Below are positions 27,874-37,005 of a stretch of DNA of 64,000 bases, in pieces. The stretch is taken from the NCBI GenBank assembly GCA_019217005.1, contig JAHBNG010000008.1, forward strand, positions 1 through 64,000, given 5' to 3'. Under the pieces are notes generated by a model, which worked only from the letters and a program-made list of their open reading frames with translations, was not told the DNA's origin and made no database searches. Both the position numbers and the translations under genes were made by a program. Source of the stretch: Chloroflexi bacterium TSY. Lineage in GTDB: Bacteria; Chloroflexota; Anaerolineae; Caldilineales; Caldilineaceae. How positions within the stretch are numbered: position 1 is the first letter of the stretch; each line of letters opens with the position of its first letter.

Positions 27874-29366
27874 ACTTTACTTTCTGGTAAAGGCTTGAGT
27901 GACAAAGGGCAAACCGAAAGGGGCGGAAAAAAGAATCCACCCTGAAAAAACGGGATAAAATGTAAAAATAGTGCTCGGCTAGTTTAAGCAGCGGCATTGA
28001 GGCGGCGATGAGCGAGAACGCCTTTAGGGAAATGGTGTGAAACCGAGGCCTTTTTCCGAAAGTCAGGGTCGAGTTGGTCAGGAGTTGGAAAAAGAGCACT
28101 CGAGAGAACACGGCGCAGCCTGCCGGGAGTGGATTGAGGCTCTCGATCCCAGTAGCCAGTCGGTATGGGAGGAAGAGAAGCGGCTAAATGGGAAAGAAGA
28201 TTGCCAGCCAGCAGCCCCAGTTCAGGTAAGCGGAAACAAGCCTCATCGGCATGAACAAATTGACGATGTAAGCCAATCATCTGCTTGGAAGCCAAGGGGG
28301 GAGGTTCAACAGGCCAGCGTTCCAGGTAGACAAGATAAATGGTTTCAGGCTGCAAAGTCATAACGGTCGCCAAAACCAAAGGTGTGTTGTAGGCCGGATC
28401 CTGAATGACGTAAATCGAGTAGGTACGGTTGGCTGTATCCACCTTGGTTGTTCTGGGGACGAGATTGTGCCATGCTTGATAGCAAATCAGGCGACCACTA
28501 TAGAGAAAGCGACCAGACGAGTCCGGAGTTGTAGCCTCGAGTCGCTTTCCCTTATAGCTGCGAGAGAGCGGACGCACAATATCACCATATTCAGGTGGTC
28601 TGCCTTTTTCTTTGCGTTTGGGGAACTCATTGCGGCGCACTGTGCAGTTAATGGCTTCCCGCAGGACAAATCGGTCTATGCCGCTTTCTAGCATTTCTCT
28701 GATTGTAAACCCGGCATCGACCACCGCCACTTCGTCTGACTCCAGTGATTTCTTCGTCTCTTTCAGCAGCTTTTTCCGAAACTCACTTTCCTTTGTTCCA
28801 ACCGTGCATCTCATGATTGCCTTGAGCAGTGGCACTCGCTTCCCGCCTATCTCCCCCCGAGCTTATCATCACTCCAAAGATGAGCGCGGGCAATGCCCGA
28901 CGAGCCGTTGAGTTATAGAGTCGGTTCACTTTCCCTTGCAGCTTCGGTCGCCAGAACCCTGTGATATCTATGCTTTTCACTCGGTACCCTTCTAACTTTT
29001 TTGCCTCCCATTCCCCTTTCCACTTCTTCTTGCCACGACCCCAGCAGACTTGTGATATCCCATGATCCATATCGAAAGCTTCGCCGGAGCTCCTCATCTT
29101 CAAACCCGCTTTCTTTCAATGCGCTATGGATTGCTCCTCGACTTTTCAGAAACGACCCATTCAGCATTGCCCACATCAGACGCATTACATTTACGTTTGT
29201 TCCCATCGGCGTTACTTGCAATACATTCATCAGTACTGCTATAGTTATTTCTGGCGCGGTTAGCATTCCTTCCTCCTTTTTGGGTTCTCTACCTTTAGGA
29301 TGAACTGCTAACCGCTTTTTGTCACATTTCTCACCTCATCTCTTTTCTTTTACCAGAAAGTAAAGT
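27874..29366 (-). mobile_element. IS4-superfamily element, copy B, 3-bp target duplication
   Basis: The same 18-bp TIRs (ACTTTACTTTCTGGTAAA) as copy A, with AAT on both sides (27871-27873, 29367-29369). 1,493 bp. It lies in a gap downstream of the sugar cluster. Copies A and B are direct repeats flanking about 15.4 kb, but their differing target duplications argue for independent insertions. Confidence 0.92.
27984..29266 (-). pseudogene. IS4-like DDE transposase, frameshifted (copy B)
   Basis: The N-terminal frame runs 29266-28913 (MLTAPEITIAVLMNVLQ, GFEDEELRR, PSEKHRYHRVLATEA) and the larger C-terminal frame 28835-27984. The latter has VAVVDAGFTIREML, RPPEYGDIVRPLSR and the intact YLERWPVEPPPLASK motif (Y-2-R-3-E-6-K). 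A frameshift near 28,850-28,940 separates them. The better-preserved of the two copies, but not a complete ORF. Confidence 0.82.
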
Positions 29367-29463
29367 AATAGGCACATGATTTAAACGTGGGATAATGTCC
29401 TCTCCGCATATGTGACCTACATTATCGCATGTTCATTCAGTCAATTGTTCCTCGATAGAAAAC

Positions 29464-29582
29464 AGAGTTGTTCCGAATTAAGGGATGGCCAGGTGACAGT
29501 CACTTCATGAACGATACATTCTGACTAACTTCGGGACTAAAGTGACTGTCACCTCACTTTCTCGCTATTTCAGAACAACTCT
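29464..29582. repeat. 119-bp hairpin, AGAGTTGTTCCGAA family, copy 1
   Basis: Ends AGAGTTGTTCCGAA and CAGAACAACTCT. The internal arms AGGTGACAGTCACTT / AAGTGACTGTCACCT are perfect. The second member at 55848-55978 shares only the terminal ~16 bp; its interior is different but also palindromic. Confidence 0.75.
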
Positions 29583-29620
29583 AACGATTCCATTGTCCGA
29601 AGTTTAAGTGGCGTCTCTAT
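29583..29620. repeat. 38-bp repeat shared with 41929-41966
   Basis: The run starting AACGATTC and ending GGCGTCTCTAT is identical in both places except for one C/T difference. It sits directly between a 119-bp hairpin and the 217-bp MITE, probably the edge of an older repeat. Confidence 0.6.
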
Positions 29621-29625
29621 CAGAC

Positions 29626-29842
29626 TCAGTAGATCCAAATTTGGCGTTTTTGGCGATTTTCAGTCGAGATTGCAGGGATTTTGGAGTCATTTATTCAGAT
29701 TTCGGTTACAGAAAACAACCTATTTCATATCTGAAAATCGCCCAAATCTAACGCAAAAACTAGATATCGACCGGCAAATTTGTATTTATGTCAACTGTTT
29801 AGCCAGAATTCTCTCTCAAAACCTGAAATTTGGATCTACTGA
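29626..29842 (+). mobile_element. 217-bp MITE, copy 1, 3-bp target duplication GAC
   Basis: Ends TCAGTAGATCCAAATTT and AAATTTGGATCTACTGA. Flanked by GAC on both sides. Exactly 217 bp, like the copies at 47230, 53061 and 61498. Internal inverted repeat GGCGATTTTCAG / CTGAAAATCGCC, perfect in this copy and with one mismatch in the others. Confidence 0.93.
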
Positions 29843-29924
29843 GACTTGTCAAAAGTACATTACCCCTCGTCATCGAAACCCACATTGGAAATCAGAAGGG
29901 CTTATCCCCATGAGGTAAGCTATC

Positions 29925-31373
29925 ATGAACCTTAGAAGTTACATTCCGGTCAAACGAGACCCTTCCGAATTTGTCCAGGCAAATTCTTCGCAAACGCATG
30001 ATCCACAGACAATGAGCAGCCCCAATAAAGGCAAAGTCCACCATATTTTTCTTGCTCCCACGCCACTGATTGTTGTCTTACTCCTCACTATTCTCTTTGT
30101 TGAAACATTTTCGAGAAATATTGAAATACGTTTCCGGTCGGCACCCCTATCAATTTTTGCTGCCCCAGCCTCGATTGTCAACGAATCAAGGACTGAGGCA
30201 ACCAGCGAGGAAACCTTGGAGAATACAGGCTTGGCGGTTATTGCAGCGACGGAAAACATTGCATCTACCTCGGCACTCCAGGTCAATGTTAATGTCGATG
30301 TTGGTTCTGCTGGACAAGGCGGTGCGACAGCCAACGCTTCCACATCAGGCAATGCTCAAGTCATTGTGAAAGCTTCGAGCGTCAATGGTGATGGCACAGC
30401 TTTGGCTCAAACCTCCCCTTCTGGCGACATACAAATAAGCGTGGATGCCAATGGTTCAGGTGATTTAAGTGCCAATGCATCCTTTAATGGCCCAGATAAT
30501 ACGCAGGTCAAAGTCGAGACAGACGGTCCGGGCAGCGCACAGGCCGAAATTGTGGCAGATGGCTCACCCATAAAAGCTCCGTCCAATCCCTCAACCGGAG
30601 CTCTCGATGCACGGCCATTTTCAACTCAGAGACCCCCTCGTTCTGTGGCACCTGGATCTCAAACGAACCCGACTCAGAACAACTCGACTCAACCCAAAGC
30701 AATTACGGTTGGGTCAGTCGTCAATGTGAGCGAAGGACCTGGGCTGACATACGACATTGTAGGGCAATCGTTATTGGGAGATGCATTCAACGTTGTGGGG
30801 ACCAACAGTGACCGTTCATGGTGGAAAGTCTGCTGCGTTGACACGAAACTGGTATGGGTCAACAATGCATTCGTGCGTCTGGAAGGGCAGACTACTCAGG
30901 TCCAAACGGCTTCGAACGAAATCGCTACTTCCCAGACAGGTTCACCATCTAGCCAGAAAAACCTTGTGGAACCGATTAAGCCAACACCAACGGCTACTCC
31001 CGAGCCATCATACGAGTTTGAGCTAGTCGAAGCAACACGGTTTCCTGAAGATAAACTCCCGCGTATTTTCGTTTTTGCATCGTCAAATGATGAAGGTCTT
31101 GCAGGTTACCGACTTATTGTCCAAAAAGACGGTTTAACCATACCATTAACTGGCGAAACGTTTCCAGGGCGTCCAAGCCATACCTGGCCCTTGGTTGGCG
31201 CTCGTCAGCGATTCCACAACATGAAGATTGAATTCCCCAAAGCATCTCCTGCGGGAACTTGGTCAATTCAATTAGCTGATACCTCTGGTCAACCTGTTGG
31301 TCCACCAGCAGTTTTCAAGATGAAGCCAGATGAATCTAATCAAGAAATGTACGTGCATTATCGCCGCAAATAA
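29925..31373 (+). CDS. Single-pass membrane protein with extracytoplasmic SH3b domain
   Basis: 482 residues. Cytoplasmic N-terminus of ~43, one TM helix (~44-64: APTPLIVVLLLTILFVETF), then a long Ala/Gly/Asn/Asp-rich low-complexity region (~105-255; VNVNVDVGSAGQGG, SVDANGSGDL). An SH3_3-type domain follows at ~265-325 (VVNVSEGPGLTYDIVG, WWKVCCVDTKLVWVNNAFV), then a PTPTATPEPS linker and a beta-rich C-terminal domain (FELVEATRF, GTWSIQLADTSG). Surface-exposed wall-binding or sensor role by family. Resembles the 544-residue protein at 14958 in architecture. Confidence 0.8.
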   Translation: MNLRSYIPVKRDPSEFVQANSSQTHDPQTMSSPNKGKVHHIFLAPTPLIVVLLLTILFVETFSRNIEIRFRSAPLSIFAAPASIVNESRTEATSEETLENTGLAVIAATENIASTSALQVNVNVDVGSAGQGGATANASTSGNAQVIVKASSVNGDGTALAQTSPSGDIQISVDANGSGDLSANASFNGPDNTQVKVETDGPGSAQAEIVADGSPIKAPSNPSTGALDARPFSTQRPPRSVAPGSQTNPTQNNSTQPKAITVGSVVNVSEGPGLTYDIVGQSLLGDAFNVVGTNSDRSWWKVCCVDTKLVWVNNAFVRLEGQTTQVQTASNEIATSQTGSPSSQKNLVEPIKPTPTATPEPSYEFELVEATRFPEDKLPRIFVFASSNDEGLAGYRLIVQKDGLTIPLTGETFPGRPSHTWPLVGARQRFHNMKIEFPKASPAGTWSIQLADTSGQPVGPPAVFKMKPDESNQEMYVHYRRK

Positions 31374-31378
31374 TCGGA

Positions 31379-31452
31379 GTGTGTTCCAAAGTATGCAAAT
31401 GCAGACCGCTCAGTCTGACAGCAATTTTCATTTACACACTTTGGGGTACACA
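31379..31452. repeat. ~74-bp hairpin, GTGTGTCCCAAAG family, copy 2
   Basis: Arms GTGTGTTCCAAAGTATGCAA and TTACACACTTTGGGGTACAC, less perfect than the other copies. It sits between the stops of two convergent secreted-protein genes, so it may serve as a bidirectional transcript end. Confidence 0.65.
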
Positions 31453-31472
31453 TCCTCAATAATAGACCTCGC

Positions 31473-33872
31473 TTACCGTGTTACAAACGGAAGGAAAATG
31501 CTCTGCATCACCTCACCGTCCACGGCGATGGTCGCATCAATCCGATCAATCCGATTGCCAGTAAAATCGCGTGTAAAGTGACGTCCGACCTGGTCGTAGA
31601 GAGCTGCGTCTGAGATGCGCAGGGGGGTACTGCCACTTGCATCGTTTGCCAGCTTTAGAGAGAGTGTCAAGAGTGTACCATCGCCATTGATGGCCACATC
31701 ATCGGCCAAGGCAATGCGTAATTTACCCATACCACTGTCTGTTGCACCCAAAGTAAAGTTGGATGTGAGGCCATTGGTTTGTGCTGCCACGCTATCGACA
31801 ACATCGGAATCGTAGACAATTTCAATATCGGCACCTGACAGCTGTTGCAGGCCTTGTGCTTGCAGCGTAGAAACAACTGTCGTCCCGGCAGCACCACTCA
31901 CGTTGCTCAGACTGAGCGTCACCGTTGCTTGTGATTGGTTGGATTCTCGAACATTGAGTAAAGTCCCCTGAGCGCTTGACCCATCAGGCAAGACGCCGTT
32001 TTCCACAAGATAAGCCAACACAGCACCGTCACCAGAATTGACTCCGCCGTCACCAGTCAGATCGCCGGCCTTACGCTCGCGATTGGATTCACCATTTGCA
32101 CTTGTGGTAAGCTGGATGGTGTGCTCCAGATCTGCCTGACTTATCATCCCATCGCCGTTGACATCACCCAGCGTGTAAATAGATTGATCCCCGACCTCTA
32201 ACACACCACTATCGATCACAAGGGAAACATCAAAGGTTTCTCCCGCTTCGTCGAGTGCCGTCATGGTCGAACCAGCGAGACTCTCCACATATTCGACCAA
32301 TTCAAGCGGCGTACGAGCCCCATTTTCACCGATGATGTCAAATGTTAAACGCAGGAGTGAGCCACTGCCGAAAAGAGGTATTGGGTCTAAAGGATTATTC
32401 GGGGTAGCTGTAATTTGAAGTCGGCCAGGGATTGCGTCCAAGACCAACCATCTATAGCCAGAAGCAAATTCAGTGCCCTCAACGTCTACAAAGTCTAAGA
32501 CGTCAGGATCGTAGTCGAGCCAGATATCGCTATTGGTGATCTGGATACCGCCAGCATTCTCGACATTGATCGGGACAGCGATGGTGTCGTTTGGTGTGCC
32601 AACCAGGCTCGGTGTCCAAAGCTCCAGGAGTCCTGCGGCAGTGCAGGCCGTGTTGGAATCAACGAGTGTTTGTGCATTCTCGTTCAATCCTTCTATCTTG
32701 TAGCAGTTGCGACCGCTGACCATGGCCATTTCGTTATGTGTATTGTCTGAATATTCTGTTGCCACAACCGTCGCAATGTCTGTAAAATCCTGGTCCATCC
32801 GGCGCAGAACTCGATATTGAGTGACGTTGACGTCACTTGGTGCGCTCCAATCAAGCAACACTCCCTCGAGCCCCGACACAGCCTCAAGCATCAGTGCATT
32901 GGTGCTGCGTCCCGTTTCCACAGGTGGGACGTCAGTTGAGTCAGCAATGATCAAAATATCATCTAAGAAAAAATCGCTGACAAAGGAACCATCCGTACCA
33001 ACCAGAAAACCGAGGCTGATCGTCTGTCCAGCATGGTCACTTAGGTCAGCGTTCGTTTGTGTCCATGTTTGGGTCGCTTTATCTTCGCATAGGTCGATGC
33101 TATCCAGAACTTGTCCATCTACCTGAATCTCTGCGTAGTCATAGCCACAAACATCCTCTGAGTGGATCTGGTAGTGGATGACAAGCGTTGGGGTAGACGA
33201 ATTGGGCACGATCACACTCTGCGTCAGGCTACTTTCCTCATCATTTGCACCGCCCAACCACGCGGCATACGCTCCGGATAGTGGACTGATCTCTTCCGGC
33301 AATTCGCGCTCATTCAGAATGAGTGCTCCCTGTCCACCAAAATTGCTCGACTCCTCAGTCCAGTGACCGTCTGCACCAGCATCAAATGTTCCATTCTCCA
33401 GCGTATTGCCCATTGTGGGAGGTTGGGTTGGTTCAGGAGTGGGTGCCGGCGTATTGACTTGGATTCCAACATCATCTAGAAAAAAATTGCTGGCCGTGAC
33501 ATCATCTGTCTCGATATAGAAGCGCAGCGTGGCTAGTTGTCCAGCATAAGTGGAAAGATCAACAGCTTGGATCGTCCAATCATTCGTTGCTGCGTCGGCA
33601 CAAAGATCAAATGTATGAAGCGGCTCATGGTCGATCATCATTAGAACGAAATCATATCCACACTCGTCTTCAGACAGGATCTGATAGGCAAAAGACAGAA
33701 CGATCGGTTCTTTGTTCGGAAGCATAGCTTGTTGAGACAGTTCCGCAACCTCTAAATCATCACCACCCAGCCAAGCCAGATAGTCTCCGTTAGGCGTTAT
33801 TTCATCAGGCAGATCGTCAACAAAATAGATGATCGAACCCAAGTCACCAAAGTTAGCCGAATACTCCATCCA
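31473..33872 (-). CDS. C-terminal half of secreted serine protease: jelly-roll, FN3, cohesin and dockerin modules
   Basis: Continuation of the trypsin-like protease after a frameshift at ~33873. Modules in order: two related beta-sandwich domains, each starting near GADGHW and ending [10 protein letters not shown] or [10 protein letters not shown]; an FN3-like domain ([19 protein letters not shown]); a cohesin-like domain ([30 protein letters not shown]); a dockerin with two Ca-binding loops ([17 protein letters not shown] and [17 protein letters not shown]); a second cohesin-like domain ([26 protein letters not shown]). The C-terminus is SIFLPFVTR. The upstream in-frame extension to 34226 is antisense-like noise within the protease domain. 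Cohesin-dockerin pairs mediate Ca-dependent assembly; having both in one chain suggests intramolecular locking or multimerisation (inference). Confidence 0.8.
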   Translation of the reverse strand, partial: WMEYSANFGDLGSIIYFVDDLPDEITPNGDYLAWLGGDDLEVAELSQQAMLPNKEPIVLSFAYQILSEDECGYDFVLMMIDHEPLHTFDLCADAATNDWTIQAVDLSTYAGQLATLRFYIETDDVTASNFFLDDVGIQVNTPAPTPEPTQPPTMGNTLENGTFDAGADGHWTEESSNFGGQGALILNERELPEEISPLSGAYAAWLGGANDEESSLTQSVIVPNSSTPTLVIHYQIHSEDVCGYDYAEIQVDGQVLDSIDLCEDKATQTWTQTNADLSDHAGQTISLGFLVGTDGSFVSDFFLDDILIIADSTDVPPVETGRSTNALMLEAVSGLEGVLLDWSAPSDVNVTQYRVLRRMDQDFTDIATVVATEYSDNTHNEMAMVSGRNCYKIEGLNENAQTLVDSNTACTAAGLLELWTPSLVGTPNDTIAVPINVENAGGIQITNSDIWLDYDPDVLDFVDVEGTEFASGYRWLVLDAIPGRLQITATPNNPLDPIPLFGSGSLLRLTFDIIGENGARTPLELVEYVESLAGSTMTALDEAGETFDVSLVIDSGVLEVGDQSIYTLGDVNGDGMISQADLEHTIQLTTSANGESNRERKAGDLTGDGGVNSGDGAVLAYLVENGVLPDGSSAQGTLLNVRESNQSQATVTLSLSNVSGAAGTTVVSTLQAQGLQQLSGADIEIVYDSDVVDSVAAQTNGLTSNFTLGATDSGMGKLRIALADDVAINGDGTLLTLSLKLANDASGSTPLRISDAALYDQVGRHFTRDFTGNRIDRIDATIAVDGEVMQSIFLPFVTR

Positions 33873-34875
33873 TGTGCCCATCCGCCCCCTGCTCAAAATC
33901 ACCGTTCTGGAGCACAAAGTCGCCAGGTTCAGGTGTTGTGGTGCCAGTTGGAGTTTCAGTAGGCGTCTCGTCCGGGTCAGGGGTCGAAGTCGACGTAGCG
34001 GTCTGGGTCGGGGTCGGAGTCGGAAGTGTTTCACCAATCTGCTCATTGATCCAACCGATAAATTGAGAAACACGAGCGTAGACCCCATAATTGCCCGCGC
34101 GGGCACAGCCGATCCCCCAACTGACAACACCGATCTGCTTCCATGTACCGGTACTGTCTCGTGCCACAAAAGGGCCACCACTATCACCTTGACATGAATC
34201 TTTGCCGCCTTGCTCAAAACCAGCACAGAGCATCGTGGCTGTTATCCCACCATCATAGGCGCTGCTACAGCTTTTGTTTGAGATGATTGGGACAGCAACT
34301 TCATGCAAAACGTCCGGTCCTGTTCCACCCTCCTGTAAGTTACCCCACCCTGTCACAGTGGCCAATGAACCAGGATTGACGAGCGCATCATCGGCCGGAC
34401 TGGTCATCAACGGAATGAGTTGAACCCGGTCATTCAACGTAGCGGTTCGGTTGAGTTCCAGAAGGGCAATGTCATTGTTTGTATCCGCCCCTTGATTGTA
34501 TTGGGGATGTGGAATGACGCGCACAACCGAGAACTCCTGCTCAAAGCCATCCTCCTGATTTAAGTGATGCTCACCAAGCCGGACAGGAATCTGGTCAGCA
34601 GGTGTCACAGAACCATCTCGTTCGACGACACAGTGAGCAGCAGTGAGAACCCATTTGGGATGAATCAGCGAACCACCACAGCCGCCTCCATATAATAGCG
34701 CTTGCCAAGGCCACTCGCCAGGATTGGCTTGTTGTCCACCGACAATATCAATATCGTCTGGACCTGTCGGAGCAAAGGGATTGTCGAGTGTTTTGGATGT
34801 GGTCGTCTTGCTGTTAATGCCAAGAGGCATGATCAAGATAGAAAGTATTATGAGAAGGTAGAGTGCTTTGTTCAT
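33853..34875 (-). CDS. Secreted trypsin-like (S1A) serine protease, N-terminal part
   Basis: Starts [19 protein letters not shown] at 34875 after AGGAGC; a signal peptide is evident. A short propeptide ends at IVGG (44-47), the usual zymogen activation site. Catalytic triad by motif: His81 (TAAHC), Asp135 (NNDIALLEL), Ser232 ([10 protein letters not shown]). Asp226 is at the S1 pocket position (chymotrypsin 189), predicting Lys/Arg specificity. After residue ~292 comes a [24 protein letters not shown] linker, then [17 protein letters not shown], where the frame is lost: an extra A at ~33873 (cac[a]tgg) gives a premature stop. Removing it joins the chain to the C-terminal modules ending at 31473, ~1,133 residues in all. 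An IS701-like relic begins ~50 bp upstream. Confidence 0.87.
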   Translation of the reverse strand: MNKALYLLIILSILIMPLGINSKTTTSKTLDNPFAPTGPDDIDIVGGQQANPGEWPWQALLYGGGCGGSLIHPKWVLTAAHCVVERDGSVTPADQIPVRLGEHHLNQEDGFEQEFSVVRVIPHPQYNQGADTNNDIALLELNRTATLNDRVQLIPLMTSPADDALVNPGSLATVTGWGNLQEGGTGPDVLHEVAVPIISNKSCSSAYDGGITATMLCAGFEQGGKDSCQGDSGGPFVARDSTGTWKQIGVVSWGIGCARAGNYGVYARVSQFIGWINEQIGETLPTPTPTQTATSTSTPDPDETPTETPTGTTTPEPGDFVLQNGDFEQGADGHMDGVFG

Positions 34876-34924
34876 TGAATGCTCCTGGTTATTGACTCGA
34901 TAGTTGTGAAATGAATATTTTCCA

Positions 34925-36420
34925 AATTTGACAAAAGAGACAAAAGTCATCTCAATAGATTGCATCAAGAAAAAAGTGCGAAAAAGGAGCCATCAAGATG
35001 CAATTGCCGATAGTGAATGTAGCGCCACTGGTCAGGGAGCATAGCGAAACCTTTCGTTCAGTATTTGCCAATCGTAAACAGTTTCGCCACTTTGAAAACT
35101 ATCTGACGGGTCTGATGGTCTTGGACAACAAAAGCATGGCAAATATTGCCCGCTGCATTCTAGATAGTGCAGATAAGACGAATATATCACGGTATTTGAG
35201 TGAAGCTCCTTGGCGAGCCGAAAAACTCAATGATGAGCGTATAGGTTACATGAAGTCAGAGACAGCACAATACCAACGTTCAGAGTCAGAATCGGTATTA
35301 GCGATTGACGATACACTATGTGAACACGTGGGAAGTCTGTTCGAGTATATCGATACACACTACAATCATAGCAATGGTCAGCATCCACTGGCTCATAACT
35401 TAGTCACAAGTCACTATGTCAGTGGCGCTGTTCGTTTTCCGGTCGATGCAAGTATCTACCGACGGTACGAAGAGTTTACCGACTGGGAAGCATTTGTGGA
35501 AAACCATTTCCCAGTGACTGAGATTCCCAAGAAAAAAGAAAGAACGAACCGCTTTTCATAAACGAGTGGATAGCCACCTATTAACTGACCCCGCCTTTCG
35601 AGGGCTAGACGAAGCGTTTAAGACCAAGATAACCATTGCCAGTGAACTGGTTGAAAAAGCTGTTGAACGAACCCTTATCTTTGGTTGGGCTCTCTTCGAT
35701 GGTTGGTATCTCGCTCCAGATCTTCTAGCTGTACTCGATCGTCTGAATAAAGATTGGATCAGCATCTTGAAGTGCAATCGCAATCTGGAGACAAATAGCT
35801 TTCGTTTGCGAGATGAAGACGGTCAGCCGATAACTTTCGAGGGGCCACATATTAAAGTCAAAGAGTTGGTCCCCTACATCCCCCCAGAATGCCTACAAAC
35901 CTGTCACCATTGATGGTCGTACTTACTATACCTTTACCATGACTGTGCGTATCCCTTCTATCGGCAAGGTACGCATCGTGATTAGTTTTGATAATCCTGA
36001 ATTGCAAGGCAATTAGGCCGTTTTAGTGACCAATCGCACTGATTGTAATGCCAAACGCATTCTCTCGATTTACCTGCTTCGTTGGCCTATCGAGACGGTT
36101 TATCAGGATGGTAAACAACTGCTTGGCCTTGATGAATATTGCATGCGACCTGCCCATGCCTTTCAAAAACATTGGTCTCTGGTCTTCGTGGCTTATTCTC
36201 TCTTGCACCTTGATTGTTTGGGACCATCATTGGCTAAAACTCAATTCTCGCCCAGCAAATCCCTTGGTGAGGCTACTCGGCAGCAAGCTCAGTCACTAAT
36301 TCAAGATCTCATCTTGACTGCACATCATGCCTTGAATGACGGACAGGAGATTGCAGAGGTCTTCGCTACCCTTTTCGCCAAACAGCAGGCCTGCTCTGCT
36401 TAATTTTGACTTTGTCAAAT
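34925..36420 (+). mobile_element. IS701/IS4-like element, degenerate
   Basis: Short inverted ends ATTTGACAAA (34925-34934) and TTTGTCAAAT (36411-36420) bracket a decayed transposase. About 1.5 kb. No clear target duplication. Its left end lies 50 bp upstream of the protease start codon and may have replaced that gene's promoter. Confidence 0.7.
34998..36403 (+). pseudogene. IS701-like DDE transposase, three frames
   Basis: Fragment 1 (34998-35561): MANIARCILDSADKTNISRY and VLAIDDTLCEHVG (first Asp region). Fragment 2 (35566-35913): LIFGWALFDGWYLAPDLL (second Asp region). Fragment 3 (36026-36403): YLLRWPIETVYQDGK, a complete Y-(2)-R-(3)-E-(6)-K motif. Frameshifts near 35545 and 35890 and a stop before 36020. 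Not active as written. It is not closely similar to the other IS701 element at 45.6-48.7 kb. Confidence 0.8.
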
Positions 36421-36467
36421 CCGGCACCTGCTCAAAATACAACTATCGAGTTATTTAGTAACTTATC

Positions 36468-36622
36468 GGGGTGGTTCATTTTAGGCGGACAATTAGGTTT
36501 ACATTTTTGCAAAGAGAAAAGATGTTTATATTTTCTACTTTGAGCCATGCTCAGGCAGAAAATGACCTCATATAGATTTTTGTCTATGTATCAAAAGTGT
36601 AAACCTAATTCTGAACCACCCC
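36468..36622. mobile_element. 155-bp MITE, copy 2, with 8-bp target duplication
   Basis: Ends GGGGTGGTTCA and TGAACCACCCC. AACTTATC is duplicated exactly on both sides (36460-36467, 36623-36630). Opposite orientation to the copy at 14023. It lies just beyond the IS701-like relic. Confidence 0.92.
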
Positions 36623-36675
36623 AACTTATCAACCATTTTCTTACACATCGAGCAAGGAGTCGCTAAACGTGACAG

Positions 36676-36719
36676 GATGAATGAGATGAACAACCAATCA
36701 TCTTGTCATCTCATTCATC
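36676..36719. repeat. Perfect hairpin GATGAATGAGATGA
   Basis: 14-bp arms GATGAATGAGATGA and TCATCTCATTCATC around a 16-nt loop. The rest of 36623-37005 has no recognisable gene; it is the leader of the repeat protein. Confidence 0.6.
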
Positions 36720-37005
36720 TTAATCATCTTGGGCTTTTGGTTCTGGCCTGTCCAGGTTAGGGTATCGACTGACAAAACGAAATGTACAGTGATCTTACCA
36801 CCTAACCGCCGGCTTGCCTACAGCAGAGCATCAAAGATCATATTGTTTCGATAGCGGGTCAGCAGTCTAAATGATGTGGCTATTCGTTCAATCACGACCG
36901 AGTGAGCAAAAAATGAACAGTTTTTGGCCTGGAAAATGAGCACCTGCATCGCATATTTTGAACCCATTGTAATGATTTATCTATTAATCTCTAGAGGAGG
37001 AAGAT

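Noticed and set aside
10981..29366. IS4-like copies A and B as a composite transposon carrying the sugar cluster
   Set aside because: Each copy has its own 3-bp target duplication (AGA/AGG and AAT), which indicates independent insertion. The outer flanks do not match.
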